Assembly: GCA_031274855.1 (NCBI GenBank)
Contig: JAISPO010000120.1
Location: 1-18,437, forward strand
Direction of reading: 5' to 3'
Length of the DNA: 18,437 bases
Source of the DNA: Zoogloeaceae bacterium
GTDB taxonomy: Bacteria > Pseudomonadota > Gammaproteobacteria > Burkholderiales > Rhodocyclaceae
How positions within the stretch are numbered: the stretch's first letter is position 1; each line of letters begins with the position of its first letter. The notes beneath the pieces are model-generated. The model was given only the letters and a program-made list of their open reading frames with translations. It made no database searches and was not told the origin of the DNA. Both the position numbers and the translations under genes were made by a program. Positions 1-7,277 of the stretch are shown here, in pieces.

Positions 1-836
1 GTGGCGCTGTCGAGCCTGTGGCGGGGCGCGAAATCGCTTTCGCGGGTGAGCGGGGCGTGGCGGTTCCAGGGGCAGCAAAGTTGGCAGTCGTCGCAGCCGT
101 AGATGCGGTTGCCGATGGCAGGCCGGAATGCTTCGGGGATGCTGCCTTTGAGTTCTATGGTCAGGTAGGAAACGCAGCGCCGCGCGTCGACTTGGTAAGG
201 GGCGACGATGGCGCGGGTCGGGCAGGCGTCGATGCAGGCGCGGCAGGTGCCGCAGTGATCGCTAACCGGTGGGTCGGGCGGCAGCGGCAGATCGGTGAAA
301 ATTTCGCCAAGAAAGAACCATGAACCGGCCTCGCGGCCAAGCAGCAGGCTGTGTTTGCCGCGCCAGCCGAGACCGGCGCTGGCGGCCAGTTGCGCCTCCA
401 TGACCGGCGCGGAGTCGACAAAAACGCGATGATCGCCGATACCGGTTTCCGCCGTGATCCGCTCGGCCAGTTTTTGCAGGCGTTGCCGCAGCAGCTTGTG
501 GTAATCGCGGCCCAGCGCGTAGCGGGAAATGTAGGCCCGCTGCGGATCGGCCAGAATGGTTTGCGCGTCTGCCGCGTCTGGCCGGTAGTTCATGCGGGCG
601 ACGATGACGGCGCGGGTGCCGCGCCGCAATTCCTGCGGGCGGGCGCGCTTCATGCCGTGGGCGGCCATATAATCCATCTCGCCCTGACAACCGGCGGCAA
701 GCCAGTCAGACAAGGCTTTTTCGGCCTGCGGTAGATTCGGGGCGGCGACGCGCACAGCATCGAAGCCGAGTTCGCGGCCCCATGTCTTGATTCGCGCCGC
801 CAGCGCCTGTAAGGTTTGCTCATCCATGCACGACAT
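1..836 (-). CDS. queG: Epoxyqueuosine reductase QueG, 3' end cut by window edge
   Basis: QueG reduces epoxyqueuosine to queuosine in the wobble position of GUN-anticodon tRNAs, using cobalamin and two 4Fe-4S clusters in the cytoplasm. The minus-strand frame stays open from 836 to the left edge, about 278 residues; family members are usually 350-380, so roughly the last quarter is missing. Visible signatures: LAARIKTWGRELGF near residues 12-25, FVDSAPV around 139-145 with Asp141 as the family's conserved acid, a first ferredoxin-like motif CGTCRACIDACP (Cys195, 198, 201, 205), then Cys221 and CDDCQLCCP (Cys248, 251, 254, 255) for the second cluster. The ATG at 836 gives an N-terminus of E. coli-like length; in-frame ATGs at 845 (GGAAG four bases upstream) and 827 are alternatives. 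The gene diverges from tsaE with no space between them. The product call is firm; the start is not. Confidence 0.95.
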   Translation of the reverse strand, partial: MSCMDEQTLQALAARIKTWGRELGFDAVRVAAPNLPQAEKALSDWLAAGCQGEMDYMAAHGMKRARPQELRRGTRAVIVARMNYRPDAADAQTILADPQRAYISRYALGRDYHKLLRQRLQKLAERITAETGIGDHRVFVDSAPVMEAQLAASAGLGWRGKHSLLLGREAGSWFFLGEIFTDLPLPPDPPVSDHCGTCRACIDACPTRAIVAPYQVDARRCVSYLTIELKGSIPEAFRPAIGNRIYGCDDCQLCCPWNRHAPLTRESDFAPRHRLDSA

Positions 837-1335
837 TATGAACATCAATCTTCCAAATGAAAGCGCGACCCTTGCATTGGGCGCGGCCTTGGCCTCTTGC
901 GCGCGGGCGGGGCTGGTCGTTTGGCTCGATGGCGACTTGGGCGCGGGCAAGACGACACTGGCGCGAGGGCTGCTGCGGGCGCTCGGCGACACCGGCCCCG
1001 TCAAGAGCCCGACCTATACCTTGGTTGAAATTCATGTAGTTTCTGGATTAAACTTGTACCACTTTGATTTTTATAGGTTCACTCAGGCGGAAGAATACCT
1101 TGATGCGGGCTTGGACGAATACTTTAACGGTAGCGGCATTTGTCTGGTCGAATGGCCCGACCGCGCCGCGCCTTATTTGCCCGCAGCCGATTTGCGACTC
1201 CGGCTTGAGGTTGCCGGCGCCGGACGCCGGGCGACGCTGTCAGTCGGCAGCGAACAGGGTCGGCAATGTCTGACGCATTTGACGAATTCCGCCCCTCTCG
1301 CCGCGCTGTCCTCGGCTACGCTGCCGCCGTCCTGA
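826..1335 (+). CDS. tsaE: tRNA threonylcarbamoyladenosine biosynthesis ATPase TsaE
   Basis: TsaE is the small ATPase that, with TsaB and TsaD, transfers the threonylcarbamoyl group to A37 of ANN-decoding tRNAs (t6A) in the cytoplasm. The sequence shows a Walker A loop GDLGAGKTT (residues 36-44), the family motif SPTYTLVE (61-68), YHFDFYRF, an EYLDAGLDEYF segment and VEWPDR. The ATG at 826 has AAGG eleven bases upstream; the in-frame ATG at 838 (MNINLPNES) is equally good by homology but lacks a ribosome site. The protein is 169 residues against 153 in E. coli; the surplus is a C-terminal tail of about 22 residues that lies entirely inside the start of amiC (70-nt overlap) and looks unconserved. 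Codons between about 1028 and 1078 are strikingly AT-rich compared with the rest. Neighbouring tsaE and amiC is a common proteobacterial arrangement. Confidence 0.93.
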   Translation: MHDIMNINLPNESATLALGAALASCARAGLVVWLDGDLGAGKTTLARGLLRALGDTGPVKSPTYTLVEIHVVSGLNLYHFDFYRFTQAEEYLDAGLDEYFNGSGICLVEWPDRAAPYLPAADLRLRLEVAGAGRRATLSVGSEQGRQCLTHLTNSAPLAALSSATLPPS

Positions 1336-2540
1336 CGCTTTCCGTTACGCCGCTGCGCAACGCGCTGGCGGCGGCGCTGCCGACGGTACTGGCTGTGCGC
1401 GTTTGGCCGGCGCTCGACTACACGCGCATCACCATCGAATGCGATCAGCCGATCCGCTTCACGCACAGCATGGTGCGCGAGCCGAACCGCCTGGTGCTCG
1501 ATATCGAGGATGTCGAATTCAACTCGGTGCTGAGCAGCCTGCCCGAGAAGATTGCCGAGGCCGATCCCTACATCAAGCTGATTCGCGCAGGCCGCAACCG
1601 GCCCGGCGTCGTGCGCATCGTTGTCGAACTCAAGGCCGACGTGAAGCCGCAAGTTTTTACCCTGCAACCGGTCGGCAAATACGGCTACCGGCTGGTGACC
1701 GATCTTTATCCGGTCGAGGAAGTTGACCCGCTGGCGGCGCTGCTCAAGGAGGAGGAGAAGAAAGCAGCAACGCGTCCCGATCCGTCCAAGCCCAATCCGC
1801 CGCAGACTAAGCCGCAGATTTCGCGGCTTGTCACCATTGTTCTCGATCCCGGCCACGGCGGCGAAGACCCGGGCGCAATCGGGCGGCGCGGCAGTTACGA
1901 AAAAAACGTGACGCTTTCCATCGCGCGGCGGCTCAAGGCGAAAATCGACGCCGAGCCGAACATGCGTTCCATGCTGACGCGCGACGGCGACTTTTTCATT
2001 CCGCTGCAAGAGCGGGTGTACAAGGCGCGGCGGGTACAGGCCGACCTGTTCGTCTCCGTCCATGCCGATGCCTTCATGAAGCCGACTGCGCGGGGTTCCA
2101 GCGTGTTCATTCTGTCGGAAACCGGCGCTTCCTCATCGGCTGCCCGCTGGCTGGCGCAGCGGGAAAATGCCGCTGACATGATCGGCGGCGTGAACCTCAA
2201 GGTTAAAGATCAGCACCTGGCGCGCACGCTGCTCGACCTCTCGCAGACAGCCACCATCAACGACAGCCTCAAGCTCGGTAAAGACGTGCTGGGCGAGCTT
2301 GGGCGCATTAACACGCTGCACAAGGGGCAGGTCGAGCAGGCTGGTTTTGCCGTGCTGAAAGCGCCGGATATTCCTTCCATCCTCGTCGAGACCGCCTTCA
2401 TTTCCAATCCTGAGGAAGAACAGCGGCTCACCGACGAGCGTTATCAGGAGCAGATGGCTGATGCCATCCTGCGCGGCATCCGGCAGTATTTCATCAAGAA
2501 TCCGCCGCAGCCGAAATCCAGATTGGCTCTGCTCGGTTGA
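1266..2540 (+). CDS. amiC: N-acetylmuramoyl-L-alanine amidase AmiC (AMIN + Amidase_3)
   Basis: This is a periplasmic zinc amidase that cleaves the stem peptide from peptidoglycan at the septum so that daughter cells separate. Its 424 residues begin with a twin-arginine signal (SRRAVLG at 11-17, hydrophobic stretch, cleavage near ALAA 33-36), matching the Tat export known for AmiA/AmiC. An AMIN domain (about 40-150) follows, which in the family targets the protein to the septum. A charged, Pro/Lys-rich linker (155-185) leads to the Amidase_3 domain (about 188-410). Zinc ligands and catalytic residues are visible as His197 (DPGHGG), Glu212 (GSYEKN), His266 (SVHADA) and Glu375 (VETAFISN). The ATG at 1266 is required to keep the Tat motif, and AGGG lies just upstream. 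The first 70 bases overlap tsaE, so translation is probably coupled. The stop codon forms part of a candidate promoter for ribF. Confidence 0.95.
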   Translation: MSDAFDEFRPSRRAVLGYAAAVLTLSVTPLRNALAAALPTVLAVRVWPALDYTRITIECDQPIRFTHSMVREPNRLVLDIEDVEFNSVLSSLPEKIAEADPYIKLIRAGRNRPGVVRIVVELKADVKPQVFTLQPVGKYGYRLVTDLYPVEEVDPLAALLKEEEKKAATRPDPSKPNPPQTKPQISRLVTIVLDPGHGGEDPGAIGRRGSYEKNVTLSIARRLKAKIDAEPNMRSMLTRDGDFFIPLQERVYKARRVQADLFVSVHADAFMKPTARGSSVFILSETGASSSAARWLAQRENAADMIGGVNLKVKDQHLARTLLDLSQTATINDSLKLGKDVLGELGRINTLHKGQVEQAGFAVLKAPDIPSILVETAFISNPEEEQRLTDERYQEQMADAILRGIRQYFIKNPPQPKSRLALLG

Positions 2541-2546
2541 TATAAT
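2538..2546 (+). promoter_or_regulatory. Extended -10 promoter candidate for the ribF operon
   Basis: TGATATAAT is a perfect extended -10 (TGnTATAAT). The TG belongs to the TGA stop of amiC, and TATAAT follows at 2541-2546. There is no good -35 at 17-bp spacing (CCAGAT), as is usual for extended -10 promoters. Transcription would start near 2553 and leave a leader of about 23 nt before ribF. A hairpin CTGCCT/AGGCAG (2547-2552 and 2562-2567, 9-nt loop) spans the start region, and its 3' arm contains the only AGG that could serve as a ribosome site. The motif is seen; its activity is inferred. Confidence 0.5.
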
Positions 2547-2575
2547 CTGCCTCTTTTCCTCAGGCAGCGCAGTTC

Positions 2576-3511
2576 ATGCAGGTTTCCCGTACCGTTCCCG
2601 ATCAGGCGGCGTCACCCACCGTGCTGGCCATCGGCAATTTCGATGGTCTGCATCTGGGCCATTGCGCCTTGCTCAAGCGCCTGACCGCCAAGGCGCGGCA
2701 ACTGGGCCTGCCTGCGTCGGTGATGACTTTCGAGCCGCATCCGCGCGAACTGTTCGCGCCCGATCAAGCGCCGGCCCGCCTGACCAGTCTGCGCGAAAAA
2801 CTGGATTTGCTGGCAGACAAGGGCGTGGATCGCGCCTATGTGCTGCATTTCAGCCGCAAGCTCGCCGCGCTGACGGCGGAGGAGTTCATCGAGAAAGCGC
2901 TGGTGCGCGGCCTTGCCGTCAAGCATTTGATCGTCGGCGATGACTTCCGTTTCGGGCGTGGCCGCATCGGTGATTTCGGCATGTTGCGCAAAGCCGGAAG
3001 CGAGCATGATTTCGGCGTCGAAGCCATGCCCACCATCGACATCGCCGGTGAGCGGGTGTCGAGTTCCGCCGTGCGGGAGACGCTGGCCGCAGGCGATCTC
3101 GAACATGCGGCGCGTTTGCTTGGGCGTCCCTACTGCATTTCCGGCCGCGTCGTGCATGGCAGCAAAATCGGCACGCGCATCGGCTATCCGACCGCCAACA
3201 TCCAGTTGAAGCGCAAGCGCGTTCCGCTGACCGGCGTTTTTACGGTGACGGTCAGCGGTCTCGGCCCGCAGCGCCTGCGCGGCGCGGCCAGCCTCGGCGT
3301 GCGGCCCACGCTGGGCGCGAGGCTGCAACCGGTGCTGGAGGTTCATCTGCTCGACTTCAACCGCCGCATTTATGGCGAGCACGTCACCGTGCACTTCCTG
3401 CACAAGCTGCGCGACGAGGAAAAATTCGCCTCGCTCGACATGCTCTCGGCGCAGATTGCGCGCGATGTGGCGGCAACCCGCGATTACTTTTCAGGCGAAC
3501 AACATGGCTGA
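2576..3511 (+). CDS. ribF: Bifunctional riboflavin kinase / FAD synthetase RibF
   Basis: RibF converts riboflavin to FMN and then FMN to FAD, supplying all flavoenzymes; it is cytoplasmic. The 311-residue length is typical of the bifunctional enzyme. The N-terminal nucleotidyltransferase half carries IGNFDGLHLGH (19-29), the HxGH-type FMN adenylyltransferase signature, and VGDDFRFGRGR near 121-131. The C-terminal flavokinase half carries GTRIGYPTANI near 199-209, GAASLGVRPT, and the VLEVHLLDF segment that holds the family's catalytic Glu. The ATG at 2576 matches the usual family N-terminus; the ribosome site is weak. It heads the conserved ribF-ileS-lspA-fkpB-ispH cluster. Its last eight bases (ATGGCTGA) are the start of ileS, which indicates translational coupling. 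Confidence 0.96.
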   Translation: MQVSRTVPDQAASPTVLAIGNFDGLHLGHCALLKRLTAKARQLGLPASVMTFEPHPRELFAPDQAPARLTSLREKLDLLADKGVDRAYVLHFSRKLAALTAEEFIEKALVRGLAVKHLIVGDDFRFGRGRIGDFGMLRKAGSEHDFGVEAMPTIDIAGERVSSSAVRETLAAGDLEHAARLLGRPYCISGRVVHGSKIGTRIGYPTANIQLKRKRVPLTGVFTVTVSGLGPQRLRGAASLGVRPTLGARLQPVLEVHLLDFNRRIYGEHVTVHFLHKLRDEEKFASLDMLSAQIARDVAATRDYFSGEQHG

Positions 3512-6281
3512 TTACAAGTCCACCCTCAACATGCCCGATACCCCCTTCCCGATGCGCGGCGACCTCGCCAAGCGCGAGCCGGGCTGGGTTAAACAGTGGC
3601 AGGAAAAACAGCTCTACCAGCAGATTCGCGCCGCCGCGCAGGGGCGGCCCCGCTTCGTGCTGCATGACGGCCCGCCTTACGCGAATGGCGACATCCATCT
3701 CGGTCATGCGGTCAACAAAATCCTCAAGGACATCATCGTCCGTTCGCGCACGCTGGCCGGTTTCGACGCGCCCTATGTGCCGGGTTGGGATTGCCACGGC
3801 CTGCCCATCGAACATCAGATCGAGAAGAAGCACGGCAAGCATCTCGAAGGCAACAAGGTGCGCCAGTTGTGCCGCGCCTTTGCCGCCGCGCAGGTGGAAA
3901 TCCAGAAGCAGGGCTTCATCCGCTTGGGCGTGCTCGGCGATTGGGATAACCCCTATCTGACGATGAACTTCAAGACCGAGGCGGACGAAATTCGCGCCCT
4001 CGGCAAAATGCTCGAAAAGGGCCATGTCTATCGCGGCCTCAAGCCGGTCAACTGGTGTCTCGATTGCGGCTCGGCGCTGGCCGAGGCCGAGGTCGAATAC
4101 GAAGACAAAACTTCCGACGCGATTGACGTCGGTTTTCCGGTGGCCGACGCTGACAAGCTGCGCGAAATTTTCGGCATCGGCATCAAGCATCCGGCCTATG
4201 CGCCGATCTGGACGACAACGCCCTGGACGCTACCGGCCAATCAGGCGGTATGCGCGCATCCCGACTTTGTTTACGACTTGATCGAAACCGAAAAGGGCCT
4301 GCTGATTCTGGCGCGTGATCTCGCCGAAGCGACGCTGGCGCGTTACAAGGTGCAGGGCAAGCCCATCGCCTCAACAACCGGCGCGAAGCTGGAAGGCTTA
4401 CAGCTCCAACATCCCTTCCTTGCTCGGCAAGTGCCGGTGATTCTCGGCAGCCACGTCACGCTGGAAGCCGGTACGGGCCTCGTGCATACCGCGCCGGCGC
4501 ATGGCGTCGACGACTACTATGTCGGCACGCGCTACCGTCTGCCCATCGACAATCCCGTCGGCAGCGACGGCAAGTTCATCGCCAACGCGCCGGTTTTTTC
4601 CGGCGTGAGCGTTTGGGACGCCAATCCCAAAGTCATTGAACTGCTCACGCAAAAGAATGTGCTGCTGGCGCATGAAAAAATCCGGCACAGCTACCCGCAC
4701 TGCTGGCGGCACAAAACGCCGATCATTTTCCGCGCCACCACGCAATGGTTCGTCCGCATGGATGGCGACGGGCAAGTCAGCCTGCGCGACGCGGCATTGC
4801 AGGCCATCGGCAACACCGGGTTTTATCCAGAGTGGGGCAAGGCGCGTCTGCACGCGATGATCGCCAATCGCCCCGACTGGTGCATTTCGCGCCAGCGCAA
4901 CTGGGGTGTGCCGATTCCGTTCTTTCTCGACAAGGAAACCGGCGAGCCGCACCCGCGCACGCCGGAACTGATCGAGCAGGTTGCCAGACGCGTCGAGCAG
5001 GGCGGCATCGAAGCGTGGTTCGCGCTTGATCCGAAAGAATTGCTCGGCGACGAGGCCAGCCGCTACATCAAGATGAGCGATACGCTCGATGTCTGGTTCG
5101 ATTCCGGCACGACGCACTGGTCGGTGATGCGCGGCTCGCACAAGGACGAATGCGCCTATCCCGCCGATCTTTACCTCGAAGGCTCCGACCAGCATCGCGG
5201 CTGGTTCCATTCGAGCCTGCTTACCGGCTGCGCCATCGACGGCCGCGCGCCCTACAAAGCGCTGCTGACGCACGGCTTCACGGTCGACGCGCAGGGCCGC
5301 AAGATGAGCAAGTCACTCGGCAACGGCATTGAACCGCAGGAAGTCGGCAATCGTCTCGGCATTGAAATTTTGCGGCTCTGGCTGGCGGCCACCGACTACT
5401 CCGGCGAGCTGTCGATCTCCAATGAAATTCTCGCCCGCGTGGTCGAGACTTACCGGCGCTTGCGCAACACGCTCAAGTTCCTGCTCGCCAACACCGCCGA
5501 TTTCGATCCGGCCAAAGACATGCTGCCCGCCGGACAATGGCTGGAAATCGACCGCTACGCGCTGGCGCTGACCCGCGCCTTGCAGACGCAATGCGAAGCC
5601 GATTACGAGCGTTACGAGTTCCACAAAATCGTGCAGGCCTTGCAGAATTTCTGCGCCGAGGATTTGGGCGCGTTCTATCTCGATATCCTCAAGGATCGCC
5701 TGTACACCTCGGCGAAAGATTCGCGCGCGCGCCGCGCCGCGCAAAGCGCGCTCTGGCATATCGTGCAAACGCTGGTGCGCCTGATGGCTCCGATTCTCGC
5801 TTTCACCGCCGAAGAAATCTGGGCGCTGGTGGGCAAGGGCGATACCGTGATGACCAGCACATGGCACGACCTGCCCGCGCAAAACGGCGAAGCCGATCTC
5901 ATGCTGCGCTGGCGCAGTATTCGCGCCGCCCGCGCCGAAGTGGTGAAAGTGCTTGAGGACGTGCGCGTCGCAGGCAAGATCGGCTCCTCCTTGCAGGCCG
6001 AAGTCGAGATACGCGCCAGCGGCGCGAAGTACGAATTGCTGGCAAGTCTGGAAGATGATTTGCGCTTCGTCCTCATCTGCTCCAAAACTACGCTGGTCAA
6101 AGCCGCCGATGTCGCCGCCGAAGCGGTGATCGCCACGCCGAGCGCGCATAAGAAATGCGCCCGCTGCTGGCACTGGCGGGCCGATGTCGGCCAGCACGCC
6201 CGCGCCGCCGAGCATCCCGAACTCTGCGGCCGCTGCGTCGACAACCTGTTCGGCAGCGGCGAACGCCGTGAGTTCGCGTAG
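3504..6281 (+). CDS. ileS: Isoleucyl-tRNA synthetase
   Basis: IleS charges tRNA-Ile and edits misactivated valine. The 925-residue protein has the bacterial class I layout: HIGH-type motif HLGH at 65-68 within PPYANGDIHLGH, an inserted CP1 editing domain (roughly 180-400) with the conserved segment GTGLVHTAPAHGVDDY near 323-338, the KMSKS loop at 600-604, an anticodon-binding region, and a C-terminal zinc finger with Cys885, Cys888, Cys908 and Cys911. E. coli IleS is 938 residues and also has this zinc finger. The frame extends upstream to 3372, but the true start is the ATG at 3504 (MADYKSTLNMPDTPFPMR), which overlaps the end of ribF by 8 nt. The 3' end overlaps lspA by 14 nt. Nothing suggests the mupirocin-resistant second type. 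Confidence 0.97.
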   Translation: MADYKSTLNMPDTPFPMRGDLAKREPGWVKQWQEKQLYQQIRAAAQGRPRFVLHDGPPYANGDIHLGHAVNKILKDIIVRSRTLAGFDAPYVPGWDCHGLPIEHQIEKKHGKHLEGNKVRQLCRAFAAAQVEIQKQGFIRLGVLGDWDNPYLTMNFKTEADEIRALGKMLEKGHVYRGLKPVNWCLDCGSALAEAEVEYEDKTSDAIDVGFPVADADKLREIFGIGIKHPAYAPIWTTTPWTLPANQAVCAHPDFVYDLIETEKGLLILARDLAEATLARYKVQGKPIASTTGAKLEGLQLQHPFLARQVPVILGSHVTLEAGTGLVHTAPAHGVDDYYVGTRYRLPIDNPVGSDGKFIANAPVFSGVSVWDANPKVIELLTQKNVLLAHEKIRHSYPHCWRHKTPIIFRATTQWFVRMDGDGQVSLRDAALQAIGNTGFYPEWGKARLHAMIANRPDWCISRQRNWGVPIPFFLDKETGEPHPRTPELIEQVARRVEQGGIEAWFALDPKELLGDEASRYIKMSDTLDVWFDSGTTHWSVMRGSHKDECAYPADLYLEGSDQHRGWFHSSLLTGCAIDGRAPYKALLTHGFTVDAQGRKMSKSLGNGIEPQEVGNRLGIEILRLWLAATDYSGELSISNEILARVVETYRRLRNTLKFLLANTADFDPAKDMLPAGQWLEIDRYALALTRALQTQCEADYERYEFHKIVQALQNFCAEDLGAFYLDILKDRLYTSAKDSRARRAAQSALWHIVQTLVRLMAPILAFTAEEIWALVGKGDTVMTSTWHDLPAQNGEADLMLRWRSIRAARAEVVKVLEDVRVAGKIGSSLQAEVEIRASGAKYELLASLEDDLRFVLICSKTTLVKAADVAAEAVIATPSAHKKCARCWHWRADVGQHARAAEHPELCGRCVDNLFGSGERREFA

Positions 6282-6765
6282 TTCCCGTTTCGCCGCTTGG
6301 CTGGCGCTGGCCGGTCTCGTCGTCGCGCTCGATCAGGCAAGCAAGGCCTGGGTGCTGGCCGTGTTCCAGGCAGGCGAAAGTCTGGCCGTCGCGCCGGTGT
6401 TCAACCTCACGCTGCTTTTTAACGCGGGCGCTTCGTTCAGTTTTCTGGCCGACGCCGGCGGTTGGCAACGCTGGTTTTTCATCGCGCTGGCGCTGGCGGT
6501 TTCGGCGTGGCTGATCCTCCTGCTACGCGCCCATGCCGCCGGCAAAGATCAACGCCTGCTCTCCTGCGCGCTGGCGCTGATTCTCGGCGGCGCAATCGGC
6601 AACGTCATCGACCGCATTCGTATCGGCGCCGTCACCGACTTTCTCGATTTCCATTGGGCAGGGCATCATTTTCCGGCGTTCAACATCGCCGATGCCTGCA
6701 TTACCCTTGGCGTCATTTTGATGATCTGGCATGAACTGTTCAAGAAAAGGAAACTGCGTCCTTGA
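6268..6765 (+). CDS. lspA: Prolipoprotein signal peptidase LspA (GTG start)
   Basis: LspA is the inner-membrane aspartyl protease that removes the signal peptide from lipid-modified prolipoproteins. The GTG at 6268 yields 165 residues, against 164 in E. coli; upstream in-frame codons belong to ileS and add a nonsense extension. The pattern is standard: a first membrane segment with DQASK (22-26), FNxGASFSFL (51-60), a second hydrophobic segment (70-87), a third containing GGAIGNVIDR (107-116), then TDFLDFHW (123-130) and FNIADACITLGVILM (138-152) in the last helix. Asp124 and Asp142 correspond to the catalytic aspartate pair. The gene starts inside ileS and its TGA shares TTGA with the TTG start of fkpB, so the whole stretch is one tightly coupled operon. 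Confidence 0.95.
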   Translation: MSSRSSRFAAWLALAGLVVALDQASKAWVLAVFQAGESLAVAPVFNLTLLFNAGASFSFLADAGGWQRWFFIALALAVSAWLILLLRAHAAGKDQRLLSCALALILGGAIGNVIDRIRIGAVTDFLDFHWAGHHFPAFNIADACITLGVILMIWHELFKKRKLRP

Positions 6766-7277
6766 CCTGCGCTACTACCCCATCCCCACCCAACCCTCCC
6801 CTTGAAGGGGAGGGCTTACGGCTAGTTTCTCCCCTTGAAGGGGAGGGTGTAAATAATGTACAAGCGAACAGCCTGGTGACATTGCATTACCGGCTGGCGA
6901 CCGGCGACGATGTGGCGCTGGTCAGCACCTTCGACGGCACACCGGCGACGTTGCAACTGGGTAACGGCGAACTCGCGCCAACGCTGGAAGCTTGTCTGAC
7001 CGGCTTGGCCGCAGGCGAGCGCCATGTCTTTCTGCTCGAATCGGAACAGGCGTTCGGCCCGCGCAGCCCCGAACTCGTCCAGCGGTTTGCCCGCGCCGAT
7101 CTGCCGCAAGACGAACTCGAACCGATGGCCATGATCGAATTTTCAGGCCCCGATGGATTGAGCATTACCGGCATGTTGCGCGAACTTGATGCCGATTCGG
7201 CGCTCATCGACTTCAATCATCCGCTGGCCGGTCAGCGCGTGCGCTTTGAAGTCGAAATCGTGGGGATACTCGCATAG
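6762..7277 (+). CDS. fkpB: FKBP-type peptidyl-prolyl isomerase FkpB/SlpA with repeat-encoded N-terminal extension
   Basis: This is a SlyD/SlpA-like FKBP isomerase and chaperone. From about residue 33 it follows E. coli FkpB closely: VQANSLVTLHY, AFGPRSPELVQ (the insert-in-flap part of the FKBP fold), and a C-terminus DFNHPLAGQRVRFEVEIVGILA. The only usable in-frame start before the conserved region is the TTG at 6762, which overlaps the lspA stop and has AAGGA ten bases upstream. That start forces translation through two palindromic repeat units, adding about 30 residues containing PPLEGEG and SPLEGEG. The result is 171 residues against 149 in E. coli. A GTG inside VTLHY would cut into the fold, and the ATG at 6857 is out of frame. 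The product is clear; the true N-terminus is uncertain. The TAG stop overlaps the ispH start. Confidence 0.88.
   Translation: MTCATTPSPPNPPLEGEGLRLVSPLEGEGVNNVQANSLVTLHYRLATGDDVALVSTFDGTPATLQLGNGELAPTLEACLTGLAAGERHVFLLESEQAFGPRSPELVQRFARADLPQDELEPMAMIEFSGPDGLSITGMLRELDADSALIDFNHPLAGQRVRFEVEIVGILA
6794..6845. repeat. Two palindromic REP-like units inside the 5' end of fkpB
   Basis: Unit 1 (6794-6814) is a perfect inverted repeat with arms CCCTCCCCTT and AAGGGGAGGG around a single G. Unit 2 (6829-6845) is CTCCCCTTGAAGGGGAG, sharing the core; the centres are 33 bp apart. As RNA each folds into a GC-rich stem with a TTGAA loop. Units of this type, often betrayed by a PLEGEG peptide in spurious ORFs, are familiar to me as dispersed intergenic repeats in many proteobacteria; copy number here cannot be judged from one window. 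In this case they sit between the lspA stop and the conserved start of fkpB. Confidence 0.8.

Noticed and set aside
1173..2063. Long minus-strand open frame opposite amiC
   Set aside because: It is antisense to a fully conserved gene; composition (Arg/Ala/Gln-rich, no domain) and lack of a ribosome site are typical of shadow frames in GC-rich DNA. The same applies to 2612-3403, 4398-5273 and 5313-6215 (minus).
2547..2567. Leader hairpin before ribF as an FMN riboswitch
   Set aside because: The leader is about 23 nt; an FMN riboswitch needs well over 100 nt with several conserved helices, which are absent.
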